Shown here: piece by piece, positions 44,730 to 53,152 of the stretch | Layout of the letters: each line of letters starts with the position of its first letter | How positions within the stretch are numbered: position 1 is the stretch's first letter | Origin: a bacterium | GTDB taxonomy: Bacteria; Krumholzibacteriota; Krumholzibacteriia; LZORAL124-64-63 | Assembly: GCA_024231905.1 (NCBI GenBank) | Contig: JAAEQC010000079.1 | Location: 1 to 53,413, forward strand | Direction: 5' to 3' | Length of the DNA: 53,413 nucleotides | Position numbers and translations under genes: made by a program | Notes under the pieces: model-generated | What the model was told of the DNA's origin: nothing | What the model saw: only the letters and a program-made list of their open reading frames with translations | The model's database searches: none

Positions 44730-44969
44730 ATGCCCAGGAAGAAGAAGGACAACTCCCACAGGCGGAAGCAGGACATCCCCGATCCCGACTTCCTGTCACC
44801 GAAGGAGGCCGCGCCCATTTTGAGGGTGTCGGTCGGAACCCTCGAGTTCTGGCGACGGACCGGCGCTCAGAACGTCCCGTACGCGAAGGTCGGACGGAAC
44901 ATTTACTACGAGCGCAAGGACCTCTACGCGTTCATCCGTAACCAGAAGATCGGAGGTGGGGCCCACTAG
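44730..44969 (+). CDS. Excisionase-like helix-turn-helix protein
   Basis: A 79-residue protein with a basic N-terminus (MPRKKKDNSHRRKQD) and a MerR-like/excisionase-type winged HTH (FLSPKEAAPILRVSVGTLEFWRRTGAQNVPYAKVGRNIYYERKDLYAFIRN). Such proteins act as recombination directionality factors or small regulators. The start at 44730 is chosen for AAGGAG upstream; a longer frame from 44658 has none. Its position next to the integrase supports an excisionase role. Confidence 0.8.
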   Translation: MPRKKKDNSHRRKQDIPDPDFLSPKEAAPILRVSVGTLEFWRRTGAQNVPYAKVGRNIYYERKDLYAFIRNQKIGGGAH

Positions 44970-45413
44970 GAAACTCAGTCCGGGTCCTCAGGCCAGACCG
45001 AAACGGCCTGCACCTGCCCCTGACGGCGGCCCATCACCTCAAAGCCACCGAGCAAAAAAGAGGGATGCGAACCCGACCGAGCACGGAAACCGGCAGTACT
45101 GATGATAGTCATGGTAGTAGTAGAGCAGCAGGCAGCTCCGGCTGTCCTGGCCCCTCCAATTGAAGCGCGAGTGTGTGTGCGAGCGCTCTTGGTCAGGGTC
45201 CCAACATCGAACCGGATTGGTTCACCAAGGGGGAATAACCCCATATCCAGTAGTTAGGGCGGGTTAAACGCTCAGAACTACTGGCTTGGATCAGGGGATG
45301 ATCACGAGTTCGTGACTCACCCGAGATCCAGCGAGGCGAGTCGAAAAGACTGCCTCGACCGAGAACTCGGCTCGACTTCGAAGTCCAGCCGAGCGCAACG
45401 TTAGGAATTCCAC
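44970..45413. other. Intergenic region with inverted repeats upstream of the RecA-like gene
   Basis: A 444-base gap. It contains a 9-bp inverted repeat CCAGTAGTT (45247-45255) / AACTACTGG (45276-45284) with a 20-base spacer and a short palindrome TCACGA-GT-TCGTGA near 45302. A minus-strand frame (44975-45244) ends in a plausible-looking peptide but has no ribosome-binding site. The inverted repeats may regulate the RecA-like gene. Confidence 0.4.
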
Positions 45414-46406
45414 ATGTCCTCGAAACTCAAAACGTTCATGGATGAGTTCGCGCCCAAGCCGACCCGCTTCATCCAGATCGACGTCTACACTCTCGCGCTC
45501 ATCTGGGGCGGGGGCCTTCCGGTTGGCAAGCTCATCGAGATGCACGGGGCCGGCGGCGTCGGCAAGACCACCATCTCCCTCCAGATCGCTCTGGCGCTTC
45601 TGAAGCAGGGGCTGGCCGTCTTCTATCTGGATGTGGAGAACTCGCTCGACGACGACCTGAAAGCCAAGATGGGCCTTCTCGAGTACGAGCAACAGGAGCG
45701 GGAGAATGGCCTGCCCATGTTCGGCCATATCCGGGTCTCGACCTTCAACAAGATCGACGAGATCCTCCGGGAGGTTCTCACCAAGGAGGCCGATTACGCC
45801 CTCGTTATCTTCGATTCCCTGACGATGGCTATCCCGGACCGGTCCAAGAACGCCAAGAAGAAGGCGCAGATCTCAGACGAGGACGCCGGGAAGGGTGCGA
45901 GGGTCCGGGCCAACTTCCTGAAGCAGTACAAGCCCCTTCTGTATCAGAGCGAGACGACCATGATCGTCCTCAATCAGATGCGGGTCAGCCTGAAGGGTTT
46001 CAAGGGCACCCCGCAGCCGGCCGGTGGTAAGGCCCTGGAACACGCGACGGATATCCGGACCGCGCTCTGGAGGACGGGGAATATCACTGATCCCGATGAC
46101 GAGAACATGATCACCGGGACGAAGCTTCAGGCCGCGACCATCAAGAACAAGATCGCGATGCCTCACTTTGCTGTTCCCGTGCACTTCCTCCACGGGATCG
46201 GTGTCGACAATCTTCTGTCGGTCACCCAGCTCCTAAGGGACCGCGAGATCATCCAGTCCTCGAAGTCCGGCTGGTACACGGTTGTGGGCACCGATGACAA
46301 TCCTGCGGAACCGGAGGTGTCCCTCCGGGGGTTGCAGAAGGTCCATGACTGGGTGAAGGCCAACGCCGGGATGGCGGTGGCTTGGCTCAAGGAGTTCAAG
46401 TGCTGA
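45414..46406 (+). CDS. RecA/UvsX-like recombination ATPase
   Basis: A 330-residue RecA-fold protein. The Walker A is GAGGVGKTT (~residues 45-53), preceded by the RecA-type lead-in GGGLPVGKLIEMHG. Next come the strand VFYLDVENSL with the catalytic Glu, Walker B ALVIFDSLT (~130) and loop regions around QMRVSLKGFKGTPQPAGGKALEHATDIRTAL, like the L1/L2 DNA-binding loops of RecA. It is close to phage UvsX/RecA proteins in layout, with a shorter N-terminus than chromosomal RecA (no long polymerisation helix). It probably promotes strand exchange or DNA repair for the island. Confidence 0.85.
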   Translation: MSSKLKTFMDEFAPKPTRFIQIDVYTLALIWGGGLPVGKLIEMHGAGGVGKTTISLQIALALLKQGLAVFYLDVENSLDDDLKAKMGLLEYEQQERENGLPMFGHIRVSTFNKIDEILREVLTKEADYALVIFDSLTMAIPDRSKNAKKKAQISDEDAGKGARVRANFLKQYKPLLYQSETTMIVLNQMRVSLKGFKGTPQPAGGKALEHATDIRTALWRTGNITDPDDENMITGTKLQAATIKNKIAMPHFAVPVHFLHGIGVDNLLSVTQLLRDREIIQSSKSGWYTVVGTDDNPAEPEVSLRGLQKVHDWVKANAGMAVAWLKEFKC

Positions 46407-46440
46407 GGCAGGCACAGGAATCCGGCATGGATCCGAATCG

Positions 46441-46464
46441 GGAGGCGTCTCCACAGACGCCTCC
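46441..46464 (+). terminator. Hairpin terminator after the RecA-like gene
   Basis: A perfect 10-bp stem GGAGGCGTCT / AGACGCCTCC with loop CCAC, 34 bases after the stop. The downstream T-run is weak. Confidence 0.6.
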
Positions 46465-46958
46465 TGAATATCGCTTCCCTGTTTAGCACTGACGTGGCGG
46501 AGCGAGGGACCGAATCGGTAGGAATGCCACTTTCGCGTAAGAGATTCATAACCGGCCGAACCTATTGACGTTATGCGTAATTACCCTGCTGTGACCATAC
46601 AACCGAACGTCTAACCGTGTCCGACGAAGATGAGTACACGAACATACGTATTAGCGCTGGGGGCTGGTGCCGCAGCTTTCGTGGTGTGGGCCGGCCAACT
46701 CCAAGGTCAACCAATCTCGATCTCCATGGAAGCGAGTTTATGCCCTTCTCCGGGATCCAATGAATATCACCCACGGACCAACCCCTTCGAATCGACCATG
46801 ACCGAGACGAGGGTTTGAGCTCGGCCGAACGCACCGATTATTCAAACCTCCCCCCCCCTTTTTCAAGGGACCCTGCCAACGACGGATACGAAGAAAACGG
46901 GCTCATCCATATATAGGAGTGGCAGTCACCACTACCAGCTTAACAAGGAGAGATAGCC
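46465..46958. other. Intergenic region between the two RecA-like genes
   Basis: A 494-base gap. A 62-codon plus-strand frame (46630-46818) starts with a hydrophobic segment (YVLALGAGAAAFVVWA) but lacks a convincing ribosome-binding site, so I leave it uncalled. Short dyads occur, including AGTGG/CCACT at 46918-46933 in front of the second gene. Its own promoter probably lies here. Confidence 0.4.
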
Positions 46959-47918
46959 ATGCTGGACGCCACTTCTTATAACTCCCCCGATAACAGTTTC
47001 TTCGTCTCCGCCTTTCACCCGACCGGGCTCACCACACTGGATGCGGCCTGGGGCGCTGGGTTGCCCGAGGGGGGCATCTGCGAACTCCGTGCGGACGATG
47101 CCGTGGATTTCATGGCGATCACCCGTCAGCTCATCAACGGCTTCGTGGAGCGCGGTCAGAACGTCGCCTACTTCTGCATCGTGGACAATCCCCTTCCCAG
47201 CCCGATTCCTGAGACCGGTGGCCACGCCGCCTCGGAAGACGGTCATTCCCGGGGGCGGCTCGACGTGTATTGTCGGTCGACGTACGGTCAGGTCGAGCGC
47301 AAGCTCAATGTCCTCAAGGACGAGGGCATGCACTACGCCGCGATCATCGTCGACACTATCTCCCTCAATCCGTCGGGTTGCCCCACCCCTTATACCGATG
47401 ATGAGGGCCTTCCTTGCTCCCCGTGCTTCCGGACGGCGAGGAACGCATTCCTGCGCTACTGCAGGGAGGTTGTTGAGTCCCTCGACAGCGCGTTGCTCCT
47501 GCTGGAGCACACCCTGGAAGACCCCACCGACGACCCTCAGGGAGGCGTCTGGAGGCCCCAGTTGGACCAGGGCTCCCTGGTTGACGCCAGAACCATCATC
47601 CTCCCGTGGGAGGAGGCTCCCGGAGCCGATTTCCATGAGGGGCTGACTCCTCGGCCGAATGCCGCGGCGTGGACTTCGACGAAGTACCTCGACAAGACTA
47701 TCAATCCGGCACCGCTCTACCCGGACTACGACGGTGGCATCGATGACGAGTATTCCCTCGGTGCCCTCCTGGTCCTGCATGAGATGATCAAGTGGAGCGC
47801 CGAAGGCTTCATCCTCCCCGACGAGGCGGAGCCTGTGGCGGATCTGGAGGCCGTTCGTGACTGGGTAGTTGCGAACCTCGACCGGGTGAAGTCCGTGGCG
47901 ATCAACATCGCCAAGTAG
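46959..47918 (+). CDS. RecA-like protein lacking the Walker A motif
   Basis: A 319-residue protein. The N-terminal part has the RecA lead-in (TGLTTLDAAWGAGLPEGGICEL), but the expected P-loop is replaced by RADDAVDFMA, with no GKT/S. The next strand (NVAYFCIVDN) and a Walker-B-like strand (AAIIVDTISLN, ~127) are retained. The second half has a Cys-containing region (CSPCFRTARN) and a conserved tail. It is likely a non-ATPase RecA paralogue that assists the active one encoded upstream, by analogy with RecA-fold accessory proteins; this is inference. An AAGGAG site precedes the ATG. Confidence 0.75.
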   Translation: MLDATSYNSPDNSFFVSAFHPTGLTTLDAAWGAGLPEGGICELRADDAVDFMAITRQLINGFVERGQNVAYFCIVDNPLPSPIPETGGHAASEDGHSRGRLDVYCRSTYGQVERKLNVLKDEGMHYAAIIVDTISLNPSGCPTPYTDDEGLPCSPCFRTARNAFLRYCREVVESLDSALLLLEHTLEDPTDDPQGGVWRPQLDQGSLVDARTIILPWEEAPGADFHEGLTPRPNAAAWTSTKYLDKTINPAPLYPDYDGGIDDEYSLGALLVLHEMIKWSAEGFILPDEAEPVADLEAVRDWVVANLDRVKSVAINIAK

Positions 47919-47929
47919 ACCCTCACCGA

Positions 47930-47965
47930 CCCGCTGGAGGTGGCTAGATGGTCGCCTCCGGCGGG
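47930..47965 (+). terminator. Hairpin after the RecA-like paralogue
   Basis: CCCGCTGGAGG (47930-47940) pairs with CCTCCGGCGGG (47955-47965) with one mismatch and a 14-base loop. It lies 12 bases after the stop codon. No clear T-run follows. Confidence 0.5.
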
Positions 47966-48261
47966 CTCCCCGGCTTCTCGCCGAGCTGGACACCCAGTGG
48001 TCCCATCACCGCGATCCCCTCTCGCAGACCTGCGCATGAGCCTCACCCATCAGGGGTAAAATCGAGGTTGTTTTGCGCACCAGAGCTGCACCACATTGCC
48101 CAGGTAATCGGCACGTTCCTCGGATCGCAATTCTATCTCATTATTATGCTGTGCGTTATGAAGGGCCGAACTTAGCCAGCCCCAGGCATTTGCACTGAGG
48201 AACCATCAGAGGCCCCGGCGTTAGAGCATTCCATAGTCGACCAATCCGAGAGGCATAACAA

Positions 48262-48285
48262 TTCGCCGGCAAGTTTGCCGGCGAA
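48262..48285. promoter_or_regulatory. Palindrome upstream of the BREX promoter
   Basis: A perfect 11-bp dyad TTCGCCGGCAA-GT-TTGCCGGCGAA ends 14 bases before the -35 box. It could be an operator for a regulator of the BREX operon. It could equally be a stem for upstream termination, although no T-run follows. Confidence 0.5.
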
Positions 48286-48299
48286 ATTCGATATATATG

Positions 48300-48328
48300 T
48301 TGACATCGCCCCGTCAGAATGCTAACGT
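48300..48328 (+). promoter_or_regulatory. Predicted promoter of the BREX operon
   Basis: TTGACA (48300-48305) and TAACGT (48323-48328) are separated by 17 bases. The expected transcription start is near 48335, only a few bases from the ATG at 48339, so the mRNA may be leaderless or nearly so. Confidence 0.6.
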
Positions 48329-48338
48329 ATCCCAAATC

Positions 48339-49121
48339 ATGAATTATATGAACGAAATTCAGTCCACCGAACGACTCCTCCAAGCCGGCTTCCGCTTCGG
48401 CGACAAGGGTACGCATACCAGTCGGACCATGATGCTCAGCGAGCTGTCCGACCTGCTGAACGATCTTCCACCTGAGGCCGAGCGCGCCGACTACGCAGCC
48501 GCCATCATCGAGGAAAATGTCCTCGGCAAGCAGACGACAGCCACCCGACGCCTGACCAACCAGCGCCTCGGCGAACTGTACGGGCTCGACCCGCGGCTCC
48601 CCCTCTTCCGTGTCCTGCGGCGTGTTTGGTCGCTGGACGAAGCTGGCCGGCCCCTTATCGCACTGCTGTGTGCTTTGTGCCGTGACCCCCTGCTCCGAGC
48701 GACGGCCCGCACGGTGATCGACCTGCCTCTGAATGCCGAGCTGATGCGCTCCAGCTTCCTGGACACCATCCGAGAGGCTGTCGGCCCGCGCCTGAACGAC
48801 TCGATCCTCGACAAGGTCGCTCGCAATGCCGGCAGCTCGTGGTCACAGTCAGGTCACCTGGAAGGCCGAGTCCGCAAGATCCGACAGCGCGTGCAGCCAA
48901 CGGCAGGTTCGACCGCTTACGCCCTCTGGCTCGGCTCATTGGAAGACCTGGCGGGTAATCAGTTGCTGTCCAGTAGATGGGCCCGCATGCTCGATACGTC
49001 CGGTGAAGGTCTAATCGACTACGTCCTCCAGGCGAAGCAGCTCGGGCTGGTCGACGCGCGGATTGGCGGTGGAGTCGTCGAGATCGAGGCCGAGCGGTTA
49101 TTTAGTTCAACTATGGAGTAA
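48339..49121 (+). CDS. brxA: BREX protein BrxA (DUF1819)
   Basis: A ~260-residue protein of the BrxA/DUF1819 family: TERLLQAGFRFGDKGTHTSRTMMLSELSDLLNDLP, then ATTRRLTNQRLGELYGLDPRLPLFRVLRRVW and LLCALCRDPLLRATARTVIDLP. BrxA is a small DNA-binding helical protein at the start of BREX operons, which protect against phage. I chose the ATG at 48339, because the promoter implies a start there; 48348 is an alternative. No clear ribosome-binding site is present, in keeping with a leaderless start. brxB follows eight bases later. Confidence 0.92.
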   Translation: MNYMNEIQSTERLLQAGFRFGDKGTHTSRTMMLSELSDLLNDLPPEAERADYAAAIIEENVLGKQTTATRRLTNQRLGELYGLDPRLPLFRVLRRVWSLDEAGRPLIALLCALCRDPLLRATARTVIDLPLNAELMRSSFLDTIREAVGPRLNDSILDKVARNAGSSWSQSGHLEGRVRKIRQRVQPTAGSTAYALWLGSLEDLAGNQLLSSRWARMLDTSGEGLIDYVLQAKQLGLVDARIGGGVVEIEAERLFSSTME

Positions 49122-49129
49122 TCCCGAAC

Positions 49130-49687
49130 ATGGGCAAAATCGAAGATCTCGCGAAGAAGTACGAACGCCATATCGGCGCGCCGTGGCAGCGGACTGTTGC
49201 CGGGGCGCAGCGGGTGATGCTGGTCGTCTACGAGAAAGAAAACGAGCGCAAGCTGAGGGCCCGTGTCGATGAGTTCGCCCATGCGACTCAGCGTACAGGC
49301 CACGGCTGGAAGCTCGTCGACTGCACGAAGTGGTTCTCCGAATGGATGGCCTGTGACGACTACCGGGACGCCTACTTCAAAGACCCTTCGCTGCTCGAGA
49401 TGAACCTCGAGGGTGATTTCAAGCCGCAGGTGGAAAAGCGCCTGTCTGAGGAACTGGAGGCCGCCGACGAGGACACCGTCGTGGCCTTCATGGGTCTGGC
49501 CTCGCTGTATGGATTCGTCCGGGTTTCGGAACTGATCCGCGCCGTGGAGTCGTCCATCAAGGGCCGGTTCATCGTCTTCTTCCCCGGAACCAAAGACGCT
49601 AACAACTATCGCCTCCTGGATGCCCGGGATGGCTGGAACTATTTGGCAAACAGCATCACGCTGCACGGAACAGGGAGCGCAGAATGA
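49130..49687 (+). CDS. brxB: BREX protein BrxB (DUF1788)
   Basis: A 185-residue BrxB/DUF1788 protein: LAKKYERHIGAPWQRTVAGAQRVMLVVYEKENERKLRARVDEF, DEDTVVAFMGLASLYGFVRVSELI and FIVFFPGTKDANNYRLLDARDGWNYLA. BrxB is a core component of BREX type 1 of unknown biochemical role. Family length and order are standard. GGAG lies shortly before the ATG. Its stop codon overlaps the start of brxC (ATGA). Confidence 0.93.
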   Translation: MGKIEDLAKKYERHIGAPWQRTVAGAQRVMLVVYEKENERKLRARVDEFAHATQRTGHGWKLVDCTKWFSEWMACDDYRDAYFKDPSLLEMNLEGDFKPQVEKRLSEELEAADEDTVVAFMGLASLYGFVRVSELIRAVESSIKGRFIVFFPGTKDANNYRLLDARDGWNYLANSITLHGTGSAE

Positions 49688-52600
49688 AGATCCACGAGAT
49701 TCTCGATCGGGACCCTCGGAGTAGCGGTTTGGCCAACAACGGACAGGCTCGGATCACCGGCCTGATGGACGAGCGGGCCAACAAGGAACTGCGGGCTGAA
49801 TTGGAAACCTTCGTCTGCGACGGCCAGTATGGCGACGCGATCCAGCGAATCCTGAGCAACTACCTTACGAATCTCGACCGGCCAAGGCAGAGCGCAGCGT
49901 GGGTCAGCGGATTCTTCGGCAGCGGTAAGTCGCATTTGCTCAAGATGCTCGGGCATCTGTGGGTGAACACACAGTTCGCCGACGGGAGCACAGCCCGTAG
50001 CCTGGTACGCGGACTGCCTGCGGACGTCGAAGCCCAATTGAAGGAGCTGGATACCGAAGCAACCCGATCAGGTAAGGCCCCGGTCGCCGCGGCTGGCACC
50101 CTGCCCGCCGGCAGCGGTGACCACGTGCGCCGCACGATCTTGTCGATCATCCTGCAAGCCACCGGATGGCCTGACCAGTACGCCCAGGCCCGCTTCTGCT
50201 TCTGGCTTCGCGACGAGGGCTTGCTGGAGGCAGTTCGGACGGATGTCGAGGCCGCCGGCCGTAGCTGGCTAAAGGAGCTGAACAACCTCTATGTAAGCCC
50301 GTTCATCGCGAAAGCCATTCTGAAAGCCAGTCCGGAGTTCGCCGAAAACGAGGCCACCGCCCGGAAGATCCTAATCCAGCAATACCCCCAGTCCGGCTCT
50401 GACATCACAACGGCCCAGTTTATCGAGGCGGCCAGGAAGGCGCTGTCTGGAGACGACGACTTGCCGCTGACGATCCTCGTGCTGGACGAGGTACAGCAGT
50501 ACATCAGTGATGCCTCGGACCGCGCTGTGATGATCACCGAGACGGCCGAGGCCATCCAGACCCAGCTCGACAGCCGGGTCATGCTGGTGGCCTCGGGGCA
50601 GTCGGCCCTGACGAGTACGCCGAATCTCCAGAAGCTGCGGGATCGGTTTACCATCACGTCCCAACTGTCGGACGCCGACGTAGAAGCCGTGACCCGCAAG
50701 GTTCTCCTGCTTAAGAAGGCCAGTGCAAATACTAAGGTCGAGAAGATGCTGGAGGACCACGCCGGCGAGACTGACCGGCACTTGAAGGGTACGAAGATCG
50801 GCCCGGTGCCCGAGGACAGGAAGTATCGAGTGGCCGACTACCCACTGCTTCCTACTCGGCGCCGCTTTTGGGAGGAATCCTTCCGTGCAGTTGATCCGCC
50901 AGGAACGAACAGTCAGCTGCGGTCACAACTAAGGATCATCCACGATTCACTTCAGAAGATCGCAGTAGCCCAACTCGGCATGTTGGTACCGAGCAGCGAC
51001 CTGTTCCACGTTCTTGCTCCAGATTTGGTCAATAATGGAGTCCTCCTCAATGAGATCAACACTCGCATTCAGCAGCTGAACGATGGTACCGATGATGGCA
51101 CCCTAAAACAGTCCCTATGTGGTCTCATCTTCTTGATCGGCAAGCTGCCCCGTGAGGAAGGCGTGGACCTCGGTGTCCGGGCTGACGCGAGCACATTGGC
51201 CGACCTGGAGATTGCCGACCTCTCACAGAACAGCGGGCCCTTCCGGAAACATGTCGAGAAGCTGCTCGATGAACTTGTCAACGATGCCGCTGTCATGAAG
51301 GTCGGGGACGAATACCGGCTGCAAACTACAGAAGGGGCCGAGTGGGATCGAGCGTTCCGCGAGAAGCAGCAATCGGTCCGGCAGGATGAGATCGAGATTG
51401 CCAGAGTACGAGAACACCTATTCGGACAAGAGGTTCAAGCCGTCGTCGGCCAGATCAAGCTTCTCCAGGGCAAGTCCAAGGTGAAACGCAACCTCGCCCT
51501 CCATATCGGTGACGAATCTCCTGCCCAGGGCGGACAGCACGTTTCTGTCTGGCTGCGGGACGGCTGGCAAACATCCCAGAAGGAAGTCGAATCCCAAGCC
51601 CGACAGATAGGGGCAGAAGATCCTACTCTGCATATCCACCTGCCGAAAAAGAGTGCCGATGACCTGATGGCCCGCATCGTGGATGTGGAGGCCGCCCGCA
51701 AGGTACTGGAGCAGAACGGCACACCTGGCAGCCCCGAGGGCAAGGAAGCCCGGGCGTCCATGGAGAGCCGCCAGAAGGCTGCAGAGCAGAGCCGCGACAC
51801 GATCGTCCGCGAGATCATCCGGGCGGCCAAAGTCTATCAGGGAGGCGGCACAGAAGTCTTCGGCGAGAGCCTGCGGGACAAGATCAACGAGGGTGCGGAG
51901 CAGTCGTTGGTGCGTCTGTTCCCTCGCTTCGACGATGCCGACGGCAAAGCCTGGGAGGCGGCCGTCAAACGCGCCAAGGACGGATCGGATGAACCGCTCA
52001 AAGTCGTTGGCTGGGACCGGGCCACTGAAGAACATCCGGTCGCCAAAGAGGTTCTAAACGTTGTCGGTACTGGAGCCAAAGGCTCGGATGTCCAGAAAAT
52101 ACTGAAAGGTGGGAAGTTCGGCTGGCCCCAGGACGCTATCGACGCGGCCCTCATTGCTCTCCACCGGTCAGACCATTTGCGCGCCACGAAAAACGGCCAG
52201 CCGGTCCAACCGGGCCAGCTCGACCAGGCCGGCATCAAGGCAGCCGAGTTCCGTCCGCAGGCGGTTCGACTCAGCGCCACCCAGAAGATAGCCATCCGGG
52301 GCCTCTACCAGAATCTCGCCGACATCAAGTGCAAAACGGGAGAAGAAGAGCAGAAGGCTCCGCTGTTCTTGAGCGAACTTGAACGGCTGGCCAAGTCGGC
52401 CGGCGGTGAGGCCCCCTTGCCGGCCACGCCAGATCTGGTACTGGTCAACGAGTTAAAAGGATATACCGGCAACGAGCAGTTGCAGGCCATGCTCAACAAG
52501 AAGGCTGAGCTCGAAACGACCGTGCAGGGCTGGAAGACGCTCGCTGGGCGTTCGGGAGCCCGGATGCCTATCTGGCAGTTGGCCGTAAAGCTGCGTGGAC

Positions 52601-53142
52601 TTGCCTCAGGTCTTCCCATTGTCGACGAGGTTGGACCGGAACTGGACGCCATCAGAACCGATCGCTCATTGCTGGCAAACGATGACCTGGTCACACCCCT
52701 GAATGCCAAGCTCGGCGAAAGTCTCAGAGCGGAAGCAACCCGCGTCCATGAGCAACTTACCAAGGCCGTAGACCGGGCACTTAAAGATCTCGAATCAGAC
52801 GCCAACTGGAGCAAGCTTGATGGCACTGTCCGCACCGAATTGGCGAGGAAAGTTGGCATCGACAAGCCAACCCCTCTGAGCGTAGCGACCAACGAGGATC
52901 TGCGCTGCACGCTTGAGAACCTATCTCTCAATGCCATGCACGCCGAAATTGATGCCGTGCCCACGCGTGTGCCTAATGCCTTGTTGGAAGCGGCCAAGCG
53001 CCAAGATCCTGACAAAACCACGACACCAGTTACTGTCCGGAGGTGCACTCTTGCCAATGCAGATGAAGTGGGCGCCTGGGTCAAGGAACAGGAAGTAAAA
53101 CTCATGGCCGCTATTGCCAAGGGTCCGGTCATTATCAACTAG
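49684..53142 (+). CDS. brxC: BREX system P-loop protein BrxC
   Basis: A 1152-residue ATPase-like protein. The P-loop is GFFGSGKSHLLKM (~residues 76-88) and the Walker B region TILVLDEVQQYISD (~263-276). The helical C-terminal half (residues ~480-1152) has coiled-coil segments and the charged stretch GRSGARMPIWQLAVKLRGLA. BrxC is essential in BREX defence and probably organises the complex with PglX and PglZ. Motifs and size are normal. It overlaps brxB by four bases and is followed by pglX after ten bases. GC is lower and codon use is more even than in the core genes. Confidence 0.96.
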   Translation: MKIHEILDRDPRSSGLANNGQARITGLMDERANKELRAELETFVCDGQYGDAIQRILSNYLTNLDRPRQSAAWVSGFFGSGKSHLLKMLGHLWVNTQFADGSTARSLVRGLPADVEAQLKELDTEATRSGKAPVAAAGTLPAGSGDHVRRTILSIILQATGWPDQYAQARFCFWLRDEGLLEAVRTDVEAAGRSWLKELNNLYVSPFIAKAILKASPEFAENEATARKILIQQYPQSGSDITTAQFIEAARKALSGDDDLPLTILVLDEVQQYISDASDRAVMITETAEAIQTQLDSRVMLVASGQSALTSTPNLQKLRDRFTITSQLSDADVEAVTRKVLLLKKASANTKVEKMLEDHAGETDRHLKGTKIGPVPEDRKYRVADYPLLPTRRRFWEESFRAVDPPGTNSQLRSQLRIIHDSLQKIAVAQLGMLVPSSDLFHVLAPDLVNNGVLLNEINTRIQQLNDGTDDGTLKQSLCGLIFLIGKLPREEGVDLGVRADASTLADLEIADLSQNSGPFRKHVEKLLDELVNDAAVMKVGDEYRLQTTEGAEWDRAFREKQQSVRQDEIEIARVREHLFGQEVQAVVGQIKLLQGKSKVKRNLALHIGDESPAQGGQHVSVWLRDGWQTSQKEVESQARQIGAEDPTLHIHLPKKSADDLMARIVDVEAARKVLEQNGTPGSPEGKEARASMESRQKAAEQSRDTIVREIIRAAKVYQGGGTEVFGESLRDKINEGAEQSLVRLFPRFDDADGKAWEAAVKRAKDGSDEPLKVVGWDRATEEHPVAKEVLNVVGTGAKGSDVQKILKGGKFGWPQDAIDAALIALHRSDHLRATKNGQPVQPGQLDQAGIKAAEFRPQAVRLSATQKIAIRGLYQNLADIKCKTGEEEQKAPLFLSELERLAKSAGGEAPLPATPDLVLVNELKGYTGNEQLQAMLNKKAELETTVQGWKTLAGRSGARMPIWQLAVKLRGLASGLPIVDEVGPELDAIRTDRSLLANDDLVTPLNAKLGESLRAEATRVHEQLTKAVDRALKDLESDANWSKLDGTVRTELARKVGIDKPTPLSVATNEDLRCTLENLSLNAMHAEIDAVPTRVPNALLEAAKRQDPDKTTTPVTVRRCTLANADEVGAWVKEQEVKLMAAIAKGPVIIN

Positions 53143-53152
53143 GAGTGCTTGT

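Noticed and set aside
44975..45244. An 89-codon minus-strand frame after the HTH gene
   Set aside because: The final 40 residues look plausible, but no ribosome-binding site or homologous domain is seen, and the first half is low in complexity.
45398..45412. GTTAGGA next to the RecA-like gene start as an attC core box
   Set aside because: It fits GTTRRR but no partner arm or palindromic body is present upstream.
46630..46818. A 62-codon plus-strand ORF with a signal-like N-terminus
   Set aside because: It has weak initiation context, no recognisable mature domain and lies in a low-complexity gap; kept only as a note in the intergenic entry.
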